Shown: positions 18,222-26,912 of the stretch, one piece after another | How positions within the stretch are numbered: the stretch's first letter is position 1 | Layout of the letters: each line of letters opens with the position of its first letter | NCBI RefSeq assembly: GCF_001723055.1 | Contig: NZ_MDCR01000039.1 | Location: 6,780-70,779 of the forward strand | Length of the DNA: 64,000 nt | Source: Streptomyces niveus | GTDB taxonomy: Bacteria > Actinomycetota > Actinomycetes > Streptomycetales > Streptomycetaceae | Direction: 5' to 3' | Program-made: the position numbers and the translations under genes | Notes under the pieces: generated by a model | The model's input: the letters and a program-made list of their open reading frames with translations, nothing else | Told to the model about the DNA's origin: nothing | The model's database searches: none

Positions 18222-19280
18222 TCAGACGAGGACCGGATCCCGCTCCAGCAGCGCCCGGATCTCCCGTACGGCGGCGCGCCCCGCCCGGTTGGCGCCGATC
18301 GTGGAGGCCGAAGGCCCGTACCCGACCAGATGGACGCGCTCGTCGCGTACGGCACGCGTGTCCGCCACCCGGATCCCGCCGCCGGGCTCGCGCAGCCGGA
18401 GCGGCGCCAGATGGTCGATCGCCGGGCGGAAGCCGGTGGCCCAGAGGATCACATCGGCGTCGACGTGCCGCCCGTCGTCCCAGACCACACCCGACGGGGT
18501 GATCCGGTCGAACATCGGCAGCCGGTCGAGCACCCCCCGCTCCCGCGCCCGGGTGATCGCCTCGTTCACCGGCAGTCCGGTCACCGACACCACGCTGCGG
18601 GGCGGCAGCCCGGCGCGTACCCGCTCGTCCACCAGCGCCACCGCGGCCCGCCCCTCCTCCTCGCCGAACGGCCCTTCCCGGAAGACCGGCGGCCGGCGCG
18701 TGACCCACGTCGTCGCGGCGGCCACGTCCGCGATCTCCATCAGATGCTGGGTCCCGGAGGCCCCGCCGCCGACGACGACCACCCGGAGCCCGGCGAACTC
18801 GCCGGGCCCCGGGTAGTCCGCTGTGTGCAGTTGGCGGCCCCGGAAGGTCTCCTGGCCCGGATAGCGCGGCCAGAACGGCCGGTCCCAGGTGCCGGTGGCA
18901 TTGATCAGCGCCCGCGCCGACCAGACGCCGTCCGACGTCTCGACGCGCAGCCGCCCACCGTCGCCCTCCCGTACGGCCGTCACGTCCACGGGCCGGTGTA
19001 CGCGCAGGTCGAACCGCTTCTCGTACGCGGTGAAGTACCCCCCGATCACCTCGGACGAAGGCCGGGACCCATCGGCGCCGGTCAGCTCCATGCCGGGCAG
19101 CGCGTGCATGCCGTGGATCTTCTCGTACGTGAGTGAGTCCCACCGGAACTGCCAGGCGCCGCCCGGCCGCGGGGAGTGGTCGAGGGTGACGAAGTCCCGG
19201 TCGGGCACGAGCCCGGAGCGCCGCAGATGGTAGGCGCTCGACAGACCGGCCTGCCCCGCGCCGATGACCACGACGTCCAT
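18222..19280 (-). CDS. novC: Flavin-containing monooxygenase (novC position)
   Basis: A 352-residue FAD/NADPH-dependent monooxygenase-like protein. It has an N-terminal FAD-binding GAGQAG motif right after the start, an FMO-like fingerprint FRGRQLHTADYPG (the last aromatic is Tyr where many FMOs have Trp), a second dinucleotide motif VVGGGASGTQ, and the ATGF motif (ILWATGFRP). ATG 19280 is preferred because the dinucleotide fold starts there; the frame is open to 19355. It converges on the MltG-like gene and is divergent from the YjbQ gene. Gene order agrees with novC of the novobiocin locus. No step of novobiocin synthesis needs an extra FMO, so its job is unclear; it may be a bystander. Confidence 0.8.
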   Translation of the reverse strand: MDVVVIGAGQAGLSSAYHLRRSGLVPDRDFVTLDHSPRPGGAWQFRWDSLTYEKIHGMHALPGMELTGADGSRPSSEVIGGYFTAYEKRFDLRVHRPVDVTAVREGDGGRLRVETSDGVWSARALINATGTWDRPFWPRYPGQETFRGRQLHTADYPGPGEFAGLRVVVVGGGASGTQHLMEIADVAAATTWVTRRPPVFREGPFGEEEGRAAVALVDERVRAGLPPRSVVSVTGLPVNEAITRARERGVLDRLPMFDRITPSGVVWDDGRHVDADVILWATGFRPAIDHLAPLRLREPGGGIRVADTRAVRDERVHLVGYGPSASTIGANRAGRAAVREIRALLERDPVLV

Positions 19281-19396
19281 GTCCTGTATTCCCCGCGCCG
19301 CTGCCGCCCCGAAGTCGTTCACCTTTCTACTAACAGCGGAGGGGGCGCGGATCATCCCGGACGCGAACCCGCCGCCGGGACGGCAGGATGGACCTC

Positions 19397-19819
19397 ATGT
19401 CCGACGCCTTCACCACCACGATCGTGAGCCTCACCACCGGCACCGACGAGACCGTCACCGATCTGACTCGCGTGTGCGAACAGTTCCTCCACGAGAGCGC
19501 TGCCGGCCGGGACGGCCTCCTCAACATCTTCGTCCCGCACGCGACAGCCGGCGTCGCGGTCATCGAGACGGGCGCGGGCAGCGACGACGACCTGCTCGCC
19601 GCGCTGCGCACCCTGCTCCCGGCGGACAACCGCTGGCGACACCGCCACGGCTCCCCGGGCCACGGCCGCGACCATGTCCTGCCGGCCCTGGTCCCGCCCC
19701 ACGCGACCCTCCCGGTGATCGCCGGCCGACTGGAACTGGGCACCTGGCAGTCGGTCTGCCTGGTCGACACCAACACCGACAACCCGGACCGGTACGTACG
19801 GCTGAGCTTCCTCGGCTGA
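19397..19819 (+). CDS. YjbQ/UPF0047 family protein (novD position)
   Basis: A 140-residue single-domain protein with the YjbQ signature: VPHATAGVAVIETG and HGSPGHGRDHVLPALVPPHA, His-rich motifs that form the active pocket in this family. E. coli YjbQ has weak thiamine-phosphate synthase activity; the physiological role is unsettled. ATG 19397 has AGGA eight bases upstream and is preferred over ATG 19388. It is the last gene before the novobiocin regulatory genes and is followed at once by a hairpin. Position matches novD, but it looks like a conserved housekeeping gene. Confidence 0.83.
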   Translation: MSDAFTTTIVSLTTGTDETVTDLTRVCEQFLHESAAGRDGLLNIFVPHATAGVAVIETGAGSDDDLLAALRTLLPADNRWRHRHGSPGHGRDHVLPALVPPHATLPVIAGRLELGTWQSVCLVDTNTDNPDRYVRLSFLG

Positions 19820-19836
19820 GCCGGGACCGTCCCGGC
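19820..19836 (+). terminator. Short hairpin directly after the YjbQ gene
   Basis: GCCGGGA (19820-19826), loop CCG, TCCCGGC (19830-19836) form a perfect seven-base stem beginning at the first base after the stop codon. It probably ends the YjbQ transcript and insulates novE, which starts 164 bases later. Confidence 0.55.
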
Positions 19837-19999
19837 GACGGCAGCCGCGCATTCCAGCCAGATCGCTCACACACCGTCAACAAGTGAACCCAAAGCGTTT
19901 CGAATCGCGAGTAATCTGATGATCGGTTGATCGAAGCGGCGTGTCTGCGATGGACCGAGGGCACGCCGGTCCGCTTGTCCCGAGGGGAAGAGAGGCATC

Positions 20000-20653
20000 G
20001 TGGTCGCGTCTGGTCGGACAGCTTCGAAAGGGCGGGGAAACGGCGCCACTCCGGTGAGGCCGACGGCAGGGGACGCGACCCCCGTTGACAGCGGACAACC
20101 GAGCGACACCACGTATGGCGGCCTGGAAGTCTCGGCCGAGAGGACCAGACTTCGGATCCCGCGGGACCTCTCCTTGGAGGCCTGGTGCCGTCTCGGCGGA
20201 AGGATCCTCGCGGTGTGCGATTCATCGGTGTGGTGGATCGGCGACTGGCTGGTGTTCGGACAGAACCAATACGGTGACCGATACCGCCGGGCGATGAAAG
20301 AGACCAAGCTCGACTACCAGACACTGCGCAATTACGCCTGGGTGGCGAGAAAATTCGAGCCGTCTCGCCGGCGAGACAGCCTCACGTTCCAACATCACAT
20401 GGAAGTGGCGGCTCTCTCGGAAGCCGAACAGGACCACTGGCTCGATTTCGCGGTCCGACTGAATTGGTCGAGGAACGAGCTGCGCAAACAGATCCGGGCC
20501 AGCTTGTCGGGCGAAGAAGACGACCTCCGGTGCGAGGTCCAACTCAACCTCCAGTTGGACGAGTTACGTCTCGAACGGTGGAGGGAGGCGGCGCGGGGGA
20601 GCAATCTGACTCTGACGGACTGGATCCTGTCCGTCGTGGACGGGGCCGTTTGA
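20000..20653 (+). CDS. novE: NovE, LmbU-like positive regulator
   Basis: A 217-residue protein starting at GTG 20000 (AGAGG four bases upstream). The first 45 residues are low-complexity. The rest contains an LmbU-family region: LRIPRDLSLEAWCRLGGRI, SSVWWIGDWLVFGQNQYGDR and TLRNYAWVARKF, a helix-rich DNA-binding domain shared by regulators of lincomycin and aminocoumarin clusters. NovE is known as a positive regulator of novobiocin production. Codon 189 (20564-20566) is TTA, read only by the bldA tRNA, so full-length NovE should appear late in growth. It lies first in the novE-novF-novG run; 75 bases separate it from novF. Confidence 0.92.
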   Translation: MVASGRTASKGRGNGATPVRPTAGDATPVDSGQPSDTTYGGLEVSAERTRLRIPRDLSLEAWCRLGGRILAVCDSSVWWIGDWLVFGQNQYGDRYRRAMKETKLDYQTLRNYAWVARKFEPSRRRDSLTFQHHMEVAALSEAEQDHWLDFAVRLNWSRNELRKQIRASLSGEEDDLRCEVQLNLQLDELRLERWREAARGSNLTLTDWILSVVDGAV

Positions 20654-20728
20654 CCGGACGCACTCCGATCCATTTCGCGGCCTCACGGCTTCGCCGCGTG
20701 ACGGTCTCGAAGGGATTGCGGGAGATCA

Positions 20729-21817
20729 ATGCGCACGGCCGTGATAATCGGGACCGGAATGATCGGCACATCCATCGGTCTGGCGCTGCGGAAGCAAGGC
20801 GTCGACTCCTACCTCATGGACACCAGTCCCGTCGCACTGCGCATCGCCGAAGCAGTCGGCGCCGGGACGGCCGAGGAACCGCCGGAAACGGTGGACCTGG
20901 CGGTGGTCGCCGTACCACCGGTCCACGTGGCACCGGTGATCGCCTCCCACCAGTCGAGGGGAACCGCCCGCTTCTACGTCGACGTGGCCGGTGTGAAGGT
21001 CTCCACCCGGCGTGAACTGGACGCACTGGGCTGTGACCTTGCCACGGTGGTGGGCGGTCATCCGCTGGTGGGACGGCCGGGGTCGGGCCCCCTGGCGGCG
21101 CGGGGCGACCTGTTCGACGGACGGCCGTGGGCGCTCGTCCCCGCGGTGGGAACAGACGCCGCCGCACTGAACCGCGCTCTCGAACTGGTCGCCGCCTGCG
21201 GCGCGATACCGGTCGTCCTGGACGCCGAGGCGCACGACAGGGCGATCGCTCTCGGCACACTCGTCCCCCAGATCGCCCTCACTCTCGTCGCCGCTCGCCT
21301 CACGGAGGCGGACAGTGGCGCGTTACGGTTGCTGGGCAGCGTGTGGTCGGAGATACCTCAGCTCGTCGGGGTCGACTCCGCCACCTCGTGGACACAGGTC
21401 CTCGCCGCGAACGCGGCTCCGGTCGTGGGTGAACTGGAGAAGCTGAGCCGGGACTTGGCGAGCCTGTTGGAGACGCTCAGAGGTGTCGCCGACGGGGACG
21501 GCTCGCTCGCGGAGCCCGACGGGCGACTGCTGGAGTTCATCCAGCGTGGCATCGACGGCTCCAACCGCGTTCCCGGAAGGTACGGGATCCCCACGGAGAC
21601 CGCGCTCGCGGACGTCGACGTGTCCGTGGACGACCGGCCGGCCGAGCTGGCCCGCCTCTTCGACGACGTGGCCGGCGCCGGGGTGGTGATGCGCGGCATC
21701 GACATCTCGCAGCGGCCCGACAGCCCCGACCGTACGGTCACCATTTCGGTCACCCCGCGCGACGCCGAGAACCTCCTGCACGAACTGCGCCGCAGGAAGT
21801 GGCCGGCGAACTCCTGA
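20729..21817 (+). CDS. novF: NovF, prephenate dehydrogenase
   Basis: A 362-residue TyrA-type enzyme. It has a Rossmann NAD(P) motif at the N-terminus (AVIIGTGMIGTSIG), the substrate-site motif VVGGHPLVGRPGSGP, an all-helical dimer domain in the middle and an ACT-like regulatory tail (VDDRPAELARLFDDVAGAGV). It converts prephenate to 4-hydroxyphenylpyruvate, the precursor of the prenylated hydroxybenzoate ring and of tyrosine for the aminocoumarin. Codon 199 (21323-21325) is TTA, an uncommon feature for a Streptomyces metabolic gene. Start ATG 20729 follows GGGAGA. It lies between the regulators novE and novG on the same strand. Confidence 0.93.
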   Translation: MRTAVIIGTGMIGTSIGLALRKQGVDSYLMDTSPVALRIAEAVGAGTAEEPPETVDLAVVAVPPVHVAPVIASHQSRGTARFYVDVAGVKVSTRRELDALGCDLATVVGGHPLVGRPGSGPLAARGDLFDGRPWALVPAVGTDAAALNRALELVAACGAIPVVLDAEAHDRAIALGTLVPQIALTLVAARLTEADSGALRLLGSVWSEIPQLVGVDSATSWTQVLAANAAPVVGELEKLSRDLASLLETLRGVADGDGSLAEPDGRLLEFIQRGIDGSNRVPGRYGIPTETALADVDVSVDDRPAELARLFDDVAGAGVVMRGIDISQRPDSPDRTVTISVTPRDAENLLHELRRRKWPANS

Positions 21818-21922
21818 CGTCGGGAAGGGCGTTGCCGCCCGGCGGTGGATGGGCGATGAACGTGCTTTGATGCTGATGAGCGTGCCGATCCGGACCAGAC
21901 CATTAAGTCCTATGGGGGTTAC

Positions 21923-22879
21923 ATGACCAACAGCGGCGATGAGGAGATAACGCCGGCTTCGCTCAAGGCAACCAGAAAGGGGGAACGGGTCTCGATCGGT
22001 TCACTATTACCGCCGTCCGAACTGGTACGGTCCGGCGAAAGCACCGAACACATTCGAGTGCTCGCCGAAACGGACGAGGATCTGCCACCCATTGTCGTGC
22101 ACCGTGGGACCCGGCGGGTCGTCGACGGAATGCACCGGCTGTGGGCGGCTCGTTTCCGAGGCGACGAATCGATCGAGGTCGTATTCGTCGACGGCTCCCC
22201 GGCCGATGTGTTCGTTCTCGCGGTCGAGTTGAACCGTGCGCACGGCCTGCCGCTCACGCTGGACGAGCGCAAATCCGCCGCCGCCCAGATCATGGATTCA
22301 CACCCGCACTGGTCCGACCGCAAGATCGCACGGACCACCGGACTGGCGGCCAGCACCGTCGCGTCGCTGAGGTCGTCGTCCACCGCCGGCACGGTCGGGC
22401 GCAGGACCGGCCAGGACGGCCGGAGCCGGCCCAACGACGGTACGGACGGACGGCAGCGCGCCGCCGCCCTGCTGGCCCGGAATCCGAACGCGTCGCTTCG
22501 CGAGGTGACCAGAGCCGCGGGGATCTCGGTCGGCACCGCCAGCGATGTGCGCGCCAGACTGCGGCGGGGGGAGCCGGCGCTCACCGCCCGGCAGCAGGCC
22601 GTGATGAAACTGCGCCCCGCCGCGGCTCAGCGGAGCGGCCCGGACTACGGCCGCGTACTGGAAAACCTGCGCAAGGACCCGTCGCTGCGCTTCACCGACC
22701 TCGGCCGGCGCCTGCTCCGCCTGCTCGACGGCTCCGTCCCCGGCAGTGTCGAGCAGATCGCCCAGATCGCGGACGGCGTGCCGGAACACTGCCGGACCGT
22801 GGTGGTCGACATGGCCCGCGAGTGCGCCGCCGCCTGGCAGCATCTCGCCGACCAGCTCGCCGACCGGGACACCGCCTGA
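21923..22879 (+). CDS. novG: NovG, StrR-like pathway-specific activator
   Basis: A 318-residue DNA-binding activator with an N-terminal ParB/Srx-like domain (IVVHRGTRRVVDGMHRLWAA, followed within 20 residues by FVDGSPADVFVLAVELNRAH). Two helix-turn-helix segments follow (SDRKIARTTGLAASTVASL and SLREVTRAAGISVGTASDV). This is the StrR type. NovG is known to activate the novobiocin operon by binding upstream of novH, and the expected site begins one base after the novG stop. Leu29 (22007-22009) is encoded by TTA, so translation needs bldA. A GGGGG ribosome site lies seven bases before the ATG. Confidence 0.95.
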   Translation: MTNSGDEEITPASLKATRKGERVSIGSLLPPSELVRSGESTEHIRVLAETDEDLPPIVVHRGTRRVVDGMHRLWAARFRGDESIEVVFVDGSPADVFVLAVELNRAHGLPLTLDERKSAAAQIMDSHPHWSDRKIARTTGLAASTVASLRSSSTAGTVGRRTGQDGRSRPNDGTDGRQRAAALLARNPNASLREVTRAAGISVGTASDVRARLRRGEPALTARQQAVMKLRPAAAQRSGPDYGRVLENLRKDPSLRFTDLGRRLLRLLDGSVPGSVEQIAQIADGVPEHCRTVVVDMARECAAAWQHLADQLADRDTA

Positions 22880-22880
22880 C

Positions 22881-22909
22881 GTTCAACTGCTCGAATCATT
22901 CGGTTGAAC
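22881..22909 (+). promoter_or_regulatory. NovG (StrR-type) operator upstream of novH
   Basis: GTTCAACTG (22881-22889), 11 bases, CGGTTGAAC (22901-22909): an inverted repeat that fully fits the StrR/NovG consensus GTTCRACTG-N11-CRGTYGAAC. It starts one base after the novG stop and ends 165 bases before novH, and is the only such site seen in the cluster. Binding of NovG here should switch on the long novH-novW operon. Confidence 0.93.
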
Positions 22910-22931
22910 ACCACCGCATGGCATTTGCCTC

Positions 22932-22960
22932 TTGAACCGTCCCGGTGCGATGCGGAGGAT
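22932..22960 (+). promoter_or_regulatory. Candidate novH operon promoter
   Basis: TTGAAC (22932-22937), 17 bases, GAGGAT (22955-22960). The first box differs from TTGACA at two positions; the second is a weak box, as expected for an activator-dependent promoter. The NovG site ends 22 bases upstream of the first box, putting its centre near -72. The inferred leader to the novH TTG start is about 108 bases. Confidence 0.4.
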
Positions 22961-23074
22961 GTTTCCGGGGCGGTTGTCGGTGCGAGCTGTCCCGGGAGTC
23001 GCCTTTTCGCGCAGAATTCCCCTTCGGTCATCCGGGGAGTACGTTCCAATGTCATGGAGACTTAAGGGGGAAGT

Positions 23075-24877
23075 TTGTTCAACACACGTGCGAACAAAGC
23101 TTCTGATCAGTCGCCGACAATACCGACGGAATCGGCCACCCTGGCCGAACTCTGGGAGCGGACGGTACGAAGTCGGCCGAGCAGCCCGGCAATTGTCACC
23201 AACGGCGAGACCCTGTCCTACGACGAGGTCAACGCCAGGGCGAACCGGCTGGCACGACTGCTGCTCGACGAGGGGGCGGGCCCGGGCCGTCTGGTGGCAC
23301 TGGCGCTGCCCCGCTCCAGTCATCTGGTGATCAGCGTGCTTGCCGTGGCCAAGGCCGGCGCGGTGTTCCTGCCGCTGGACGTCAACCACCCGCGGGAGCG
23401 GCTCTCGTACCAACTCGCCGATGCCCGGCCCGCGTTGCTGTGCACCGTCCGAAGCGCCGCCGCGAGACTGCCGGACGGCATCGAGATGCCGCGGGTGCTG
23501 CTGGACTCGCCCGAGCGCACCGCCGTACTCGACGCACTGCCCGACACCGACCTGACCGACGACGAACGCGGCGGACCGCTCGCCGCGACGGACCTGGCCT
23601 ACGTGATCTACACCTCCGGCTCGACAGGCCGGCCGAAAGGCGTCGCGCTGACCGGCGCCGGGTTGCCGGCCCTGGCAGCGGCCAAGGTCGCCGCGATGCG
23701 GGTCACCGGGGACAGCCGGGTGCTCCAGTTCGCGTCGCCGGGCTTCGACGCCTACCTGACCGAACTGCTGGCCGCGTTCACCGCCGGTGCCACTCTCGTG
23801 GTGCCGGGAACGGACACGCTCGCCGGTGACCCGCTGCGAAGGGCCTTGCGGGACGGCCGGGTGAGCCACGCTGTGCTGCCGCCCGCGGCGGTCGCGACCA
23901 TGTCCCCGGACGCGGTGCCCGACCTGCGCGTGCTGGTGGTGGCGGGCGAGGCGTGCCCGGCCGGCCTGGTCGAACGGTGGGCGCCCGGCCGCCTTCTGAT
24001 CAACGCCTACGGTCCGACCGAGTGCACGGTGTGCGCGACCATGACCGGCCCGCTCACCCCGACGGACGAGGTCACCATCGGCCGGCCGATTCCCGGCGTG
24101 TCCGTGTACATCCTCGACGCCGAACGACGCCCGGCCGCGCCCGGAGAGATCGGCGAGTTGTACCTCAGCGGTGCCGGGCTGGCCCAGGGCTACCTCAACA
24201 GCCCCGACCTGACGGCCCAGATGTTCGTACCCAACCCGTTCGCCGCCGACGGCGAACGGATGTACCGCACGGGCGATCTGGCCTCCAGGCGGGCCGACGG
24301 CGACATCCTCTTCCACGGCCGGATCGATGATCAGGTCGAACTGCGCGGATTCCGCGTCGAGTTGGGAGAGGTGGAGTCCGTACTCAGCCAACATCCGGAC
24401 GTGGCACAGGCGGTGGCCGCGCTGTGGACCGATCCGGCCGAGGGGCCGCAGTTGGTGACGTACGTCGTCCCGGCACCCGGCACCACGCCGTCGGCGGGCG
24501 AACTGCGTGAGCACGCCGGCCGCTTCCTGCCCGACTTCATGGTGCCGTCGGCATTCACGACCATCGACGCCGTTCCCCTGACTCCCGGCGGAAAGACGGA
24601 CCGGGCCGGGCTGCCGGATCCGGTGAAAGCCACCCAGCCTGCCGGACTTGGCCCGCGTACTCCTGCCGAGAAGGTCCTCTGTGACATATTCCGGGACCTG
24701 TTCGACCTTGTTGAGATCGACGTGCGCAGTAATTTCTTCGAAATGGGCGGGAACAGCATTCTGGCTGTCGACCTCATTCAGCGAGCGCAAGAAGCCGGCT
24801 TGACGCTCATGCCGAGGACCGTGATCGACCACCCCACCATCGAGCAACTGGCCGCGATAGCGACCCTCGAGGAGTGA
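23075..24877 (+). CDS. novH: NovH, tyrosine adenylation-carrier protein
   Basis: A 600-residue two-domain NRPS protein. The adenylation domain (about residues 15-515) has motifs VIYTSGSTGRPKGVAL, FDAYLTELLAAFTAG, NAYGPTECTV, GELYLSGAGLAQGYL and YRTGDLASRRADGD. The peptidyl carrier domain (about 525-600) has FFEMGGNSILAVDL, whose Ser takes the phosphopantetheine arm. There is no condensation domain. It activates L-tyrosine and holds it as a thioester for NovI. The start is TTG 23075 with AAGGGGGAAG upstream. It is the first gene of the biosynthetic operon, three bases before novI. No MbtH-like helper gene is visible in this window. Confidence 0.95.
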   Translation: MFNTRANKASDQSPTIPTESATLAELWERTVRSRPSSPAIVTNGETLSYDEVNARANRLARLLLDEGAGPGRLVALALPRSSHLVISVLAVAKAGAVFLPLDVNHPRERLSYQLADARPALLCTVRSAAARLPDGIEMPRVLLDSPERTAVLDALPDTDLTDDERGGPLAATDLAYVIYTSGSTGRPKGVALTGAGLPALAAAKVAAMRVTGDSRVLQFASPGFDAYLTELLAAFTAGATLVVPGTDTLAGDPLRRALRDGRVSHAVLPPAAVATMSPDAVPDLRVLVVAGEACPAGLVERWAPGRLLINAYGPTECTVCATMTGPLTPTDEVTIGRPIPGVSVYILDAERRPAAPGEIGELYLSGAGLAQGYLNSPDLTAQMFVPNPFAADGERMYRTGDLASRRADGDILFHGRIDDQVELRGFRVELGEVESVLSQHPDVAQAVAALWTDPAEGPQLVTYVVPAPGTTPSAGELREHAGRFLPDFMVPSAFTTIDAVPLTPGGKTDRAGLPDPVKATQPAGLGPRTPAEKVLCDIFRDLFDLVEIDVRSNFFEMGGNSILAVDLIQRAQEAGLTLMPRTVIDHPTIEQLAAIATLEE

Positions 24878-24880
24878 GAG

Positions 24881-26104
24881 ATGAGCACCCGTCCCACGGT
24901 GTCCCCCAGCGAACTCGAACAGATCGACCTGGCATCACCGGTCCTGCACGCCGAGTACGAACTGGACGAGATCTTCCGCCACCTGCGCGCCGATGAGCCG
25001 GTGTACTGGCAGCAGCCACGGAACGAGCAGCCCGGCTTCTGGGTGATCAGTCGCCACGCCGACGTGAACGAGGTGTACAAGGACAAGGAGCACTTCACGA
25101 CGGAGCACGGCAACGCGCTGGCCACTTTGCTGACCGGCGGTGACTCTGCCTCGGGCGCCATGCTCGCCGTCACCGACGGAGTGCGCCACCATCAGGTGCG
25201 CAACGTGTTGTCCAGGGGCTTCTCGGCGCGGATGCTCGACCTCATCGCCCACACGCTGCAGGAAACCGTGGACGGTCTGCTGCTGGCGGCACTGGAGCGA
25301 GGCGAATGCGACGCCGCGCAGGACATCGCGGCGGACGTGCCACTCGGGGCGATCTGCGACCTGCTGGAGATTCCCCACGCGGACCGGAAGTACCTGCTCG
25401 GTCTGACCTCGCACGCGTGGAGCACGGACTACGCGGACGAGCCTCCCGAGGAGAGCTGGGTCGCCAAGAACGAGATCCTGCTGTACTTCAGCAAGCTGCT
25501 CAAGGAGCGTCGCGGTGGAGTCCGGGAGGACATGGTCAGCCTGCTGGCGAACTGCCGGATCGACGGCGATCCGCTCAAGGCGGCCGAGCAGATGGCCAAC
25601 TGCTACGGGCTGATGATCGGCGGCGACGAGACCGGCAGGCACGCCATCACCGGCACGATCCTCGCGTTGATCCAGAACCCCGACCAGTGGCGTGCGCTGA
25701 AGAACGGCGACGTCGATCTGAACACGGCGACCGAGGAGGCCCTGCGCTGGACCGTGCCGTCGCTGCACGGAGGCCGGAAGGCGACCGGAGACGTCGTGAT
25801 CAACGGCCGGCGGATCAACGCCGGCGATGTGGTCAGTGTGTGGATCTCCTCGGCCAACCGTGACGAGACCGTCTTCGACGCGCCGGACGAGTTCAACCTC
25901 GCCCGCACCCCGAACAAGCACTTCACCTTCGCGTACGGCTCGCACTACTGCCTCGGCCACTACCTCGGCCGGATGGAGGTCTACGCCGTGCTCGACGGGC
26001 TGCGCCGGCTGGTGGGCGACCTGGAGCAGATCGGCGAGGAGCGATGGATCTACTCCAGCATCCTGCACGGGATGAGCTCACTGCCGATCAGGATCACGGG
26101 CTGA
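24881..26104 (+). CDS. novI: NovI, cytochrome P450 tyrosyl beta-hydroxylase
   Basis: A 407-residue bacterial class I P450. It shows the I-helix oxygen motif GGDETGRHA, the K-helix EEALRW and the heme loop FTFAYGSHYCLGHYLG with the Cys ligand. It hydroxylates the beta-carbon of tyrosine bound to NovH, the first committed step to aminocoumarin. ATG 24881 follows the novH stop by three bases, with GGAGTGAGAG overlapping the novH end as ribosome site, so the pair is tightly coupled. Needs ferredoxin and reductase encoded elsewhere; none is present here. Confidence 0.95.
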   Translation: MSTRPTVSPSELEQIDLASPVLHAEYELDEIFRHLRADEPVYWQQPRNEQPGFWVISRHADVNEVYKDKEHFTTEHGNALATLLTGGDSASGAMLAVTDGVRHHQVRNVLSRGFSARMLDLIAHTLQETVDGLLLAALERGECDAAQDIAADVPLGAICDLLEIPHADRKYLLGLTSHAWSTDYADEPPEESWVAKNEILLYFSKLLKERRGGVREDMVSLLANCRIDGDPLKAAEQMANCYGLMIGGDETGRHAITGTILALIQNPDQWRALKNGDVDLNTATEEALRWTVPSLHGGRKATGDVVINGRRINAGDVVSVWISSANRDETVFDAPDEFNLARTPNKHFTFAYGSHYCLGHYLGRMEVYAVLDGLRRLVGDLEQIGEERWIYSSILHGMSSLPIRITG

Positions 26105-26123
26105 GGGGCGGGGAGGCGTGCGG

Positions 26124-26912
26124 ATGACGAGCCCGGCCGATGCGACCACCGAAGTCGCTGTGTCTCAGGAGTCGGTCGCCATGGTCACCGGAGCCGGCCG
26201 GGGCATCGGCGCGGCCACGGCCGAGCGCCTCGCCGCCGAGGGCATGGCGGTGATCGTCGTGGACCGCACCGAACAGGACACCCGGGCCACGGTCGCGGCC
26301 ATTCGCACGGCCGGCGGACGGGCCCGCGGGATCGGCTGTGACGTCGCCGTGGCCCAGGCCGTGACGGCCGCGGTCGCCACGGCCGTCGAGGAGTTCGGCC
26401 GCATCGACGTACTGGTGAACTGCGCCGGGATCAACCGGGACCGGCTGCTGCTCACCATGGGCGATCAGGAGTGGGACACGGTCCTGGACGTCAACCTCGG
26501 CGGCACCATGCGATGTTCGTTCGCCGTCGGCCGGCACATGCGCCGGCAGGGGCACGGCCGGATCATCAACTTCAGCTCCGTGGCCGCGCGCGGCAATGCC
26601 GGCCAGACCAACTACGCGACCGCCAAAGGCGCGATCGCCGGGTTCACCCGTACGCTCGCGGCCGAACTGGGCCCGCACGGCGTGACGGTCAACGCCATCG
26701 CACCGGGCTTCGTGGCCACGCCGATGGTGGACGAGCTGGCCGAACGGCTCGGCGGGGACCGGGACTCGGTCATGTCGGAGGCGGCGAAGTCCTCGGCAGT
26801 GGGCCGGATCGGGACGCCCGAGGAAATCGCCGCGACCGTGGTCTTCGTCGCCCGGCCGGAATCGGGCTACCTCACCGGCGAGACCGTTCACGTCGACGGC
26901 GGTCGGCCATGA
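26124..26912 (+). CDS. novJ: NovJ, catalytic SDR subunit of beta-ketotyrosyl synthase
   Basis: A 262-residue short-chain dehydrogenase with all catalytic parts: cofactor loop TGAGRGIGAATAE, NCAGIN, active Ser in INFSSVAARG and the Tyr-x3-Lys motif NYATAKGA. Together with NovK it oxidises beta-hydroxytyrosyl-S-NovH to the beta-keto form. NovJ carries the chemistry in the known NovJ2K2 complex. ATG 26124 with GGGGAGG seven bases upstream is preferred to the in-frame GTG at 26118. It overlaps novK by four bases (ATGA). Confidence 0.94.
   Translation: MTSPADATTEVAVSQESVAMVTGAGRGIGAATAERLAAEGMAVIVVDRTEQDTRATVAAIRTAGGRARGIGCDVAVAQAVTAAVATAVEEFGRIDVLVNCAGINRDRLLLTMGDQEWDTVLDVNLGGTMRCSFAVGRHMRRQGHGRIINFSSVAARGNAGQTNYATAKGAIAGFTRTLAAELGPHGVTVNAIAPGFVATPMVDELAERLGGDRDSVMSEAAKSSAVGRIGTPEEIAATVVFVARPESGYLTGETVHVDGGRP

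Noticed and set aside
19837-19999. A NovG-type operator or clear promoter ahead of novE
   Set aside because: GATCG repeats and TAATCT (19912-19917) are present, but no matching -35 box at proper spacing and no GTTCRACTG half-site.
22932-23330. Rightward open frame overlapping the start of novH
   Set aside because: Arg-rich shadow reading without family features; the TTG start of novH with its ribosome site explains the region.
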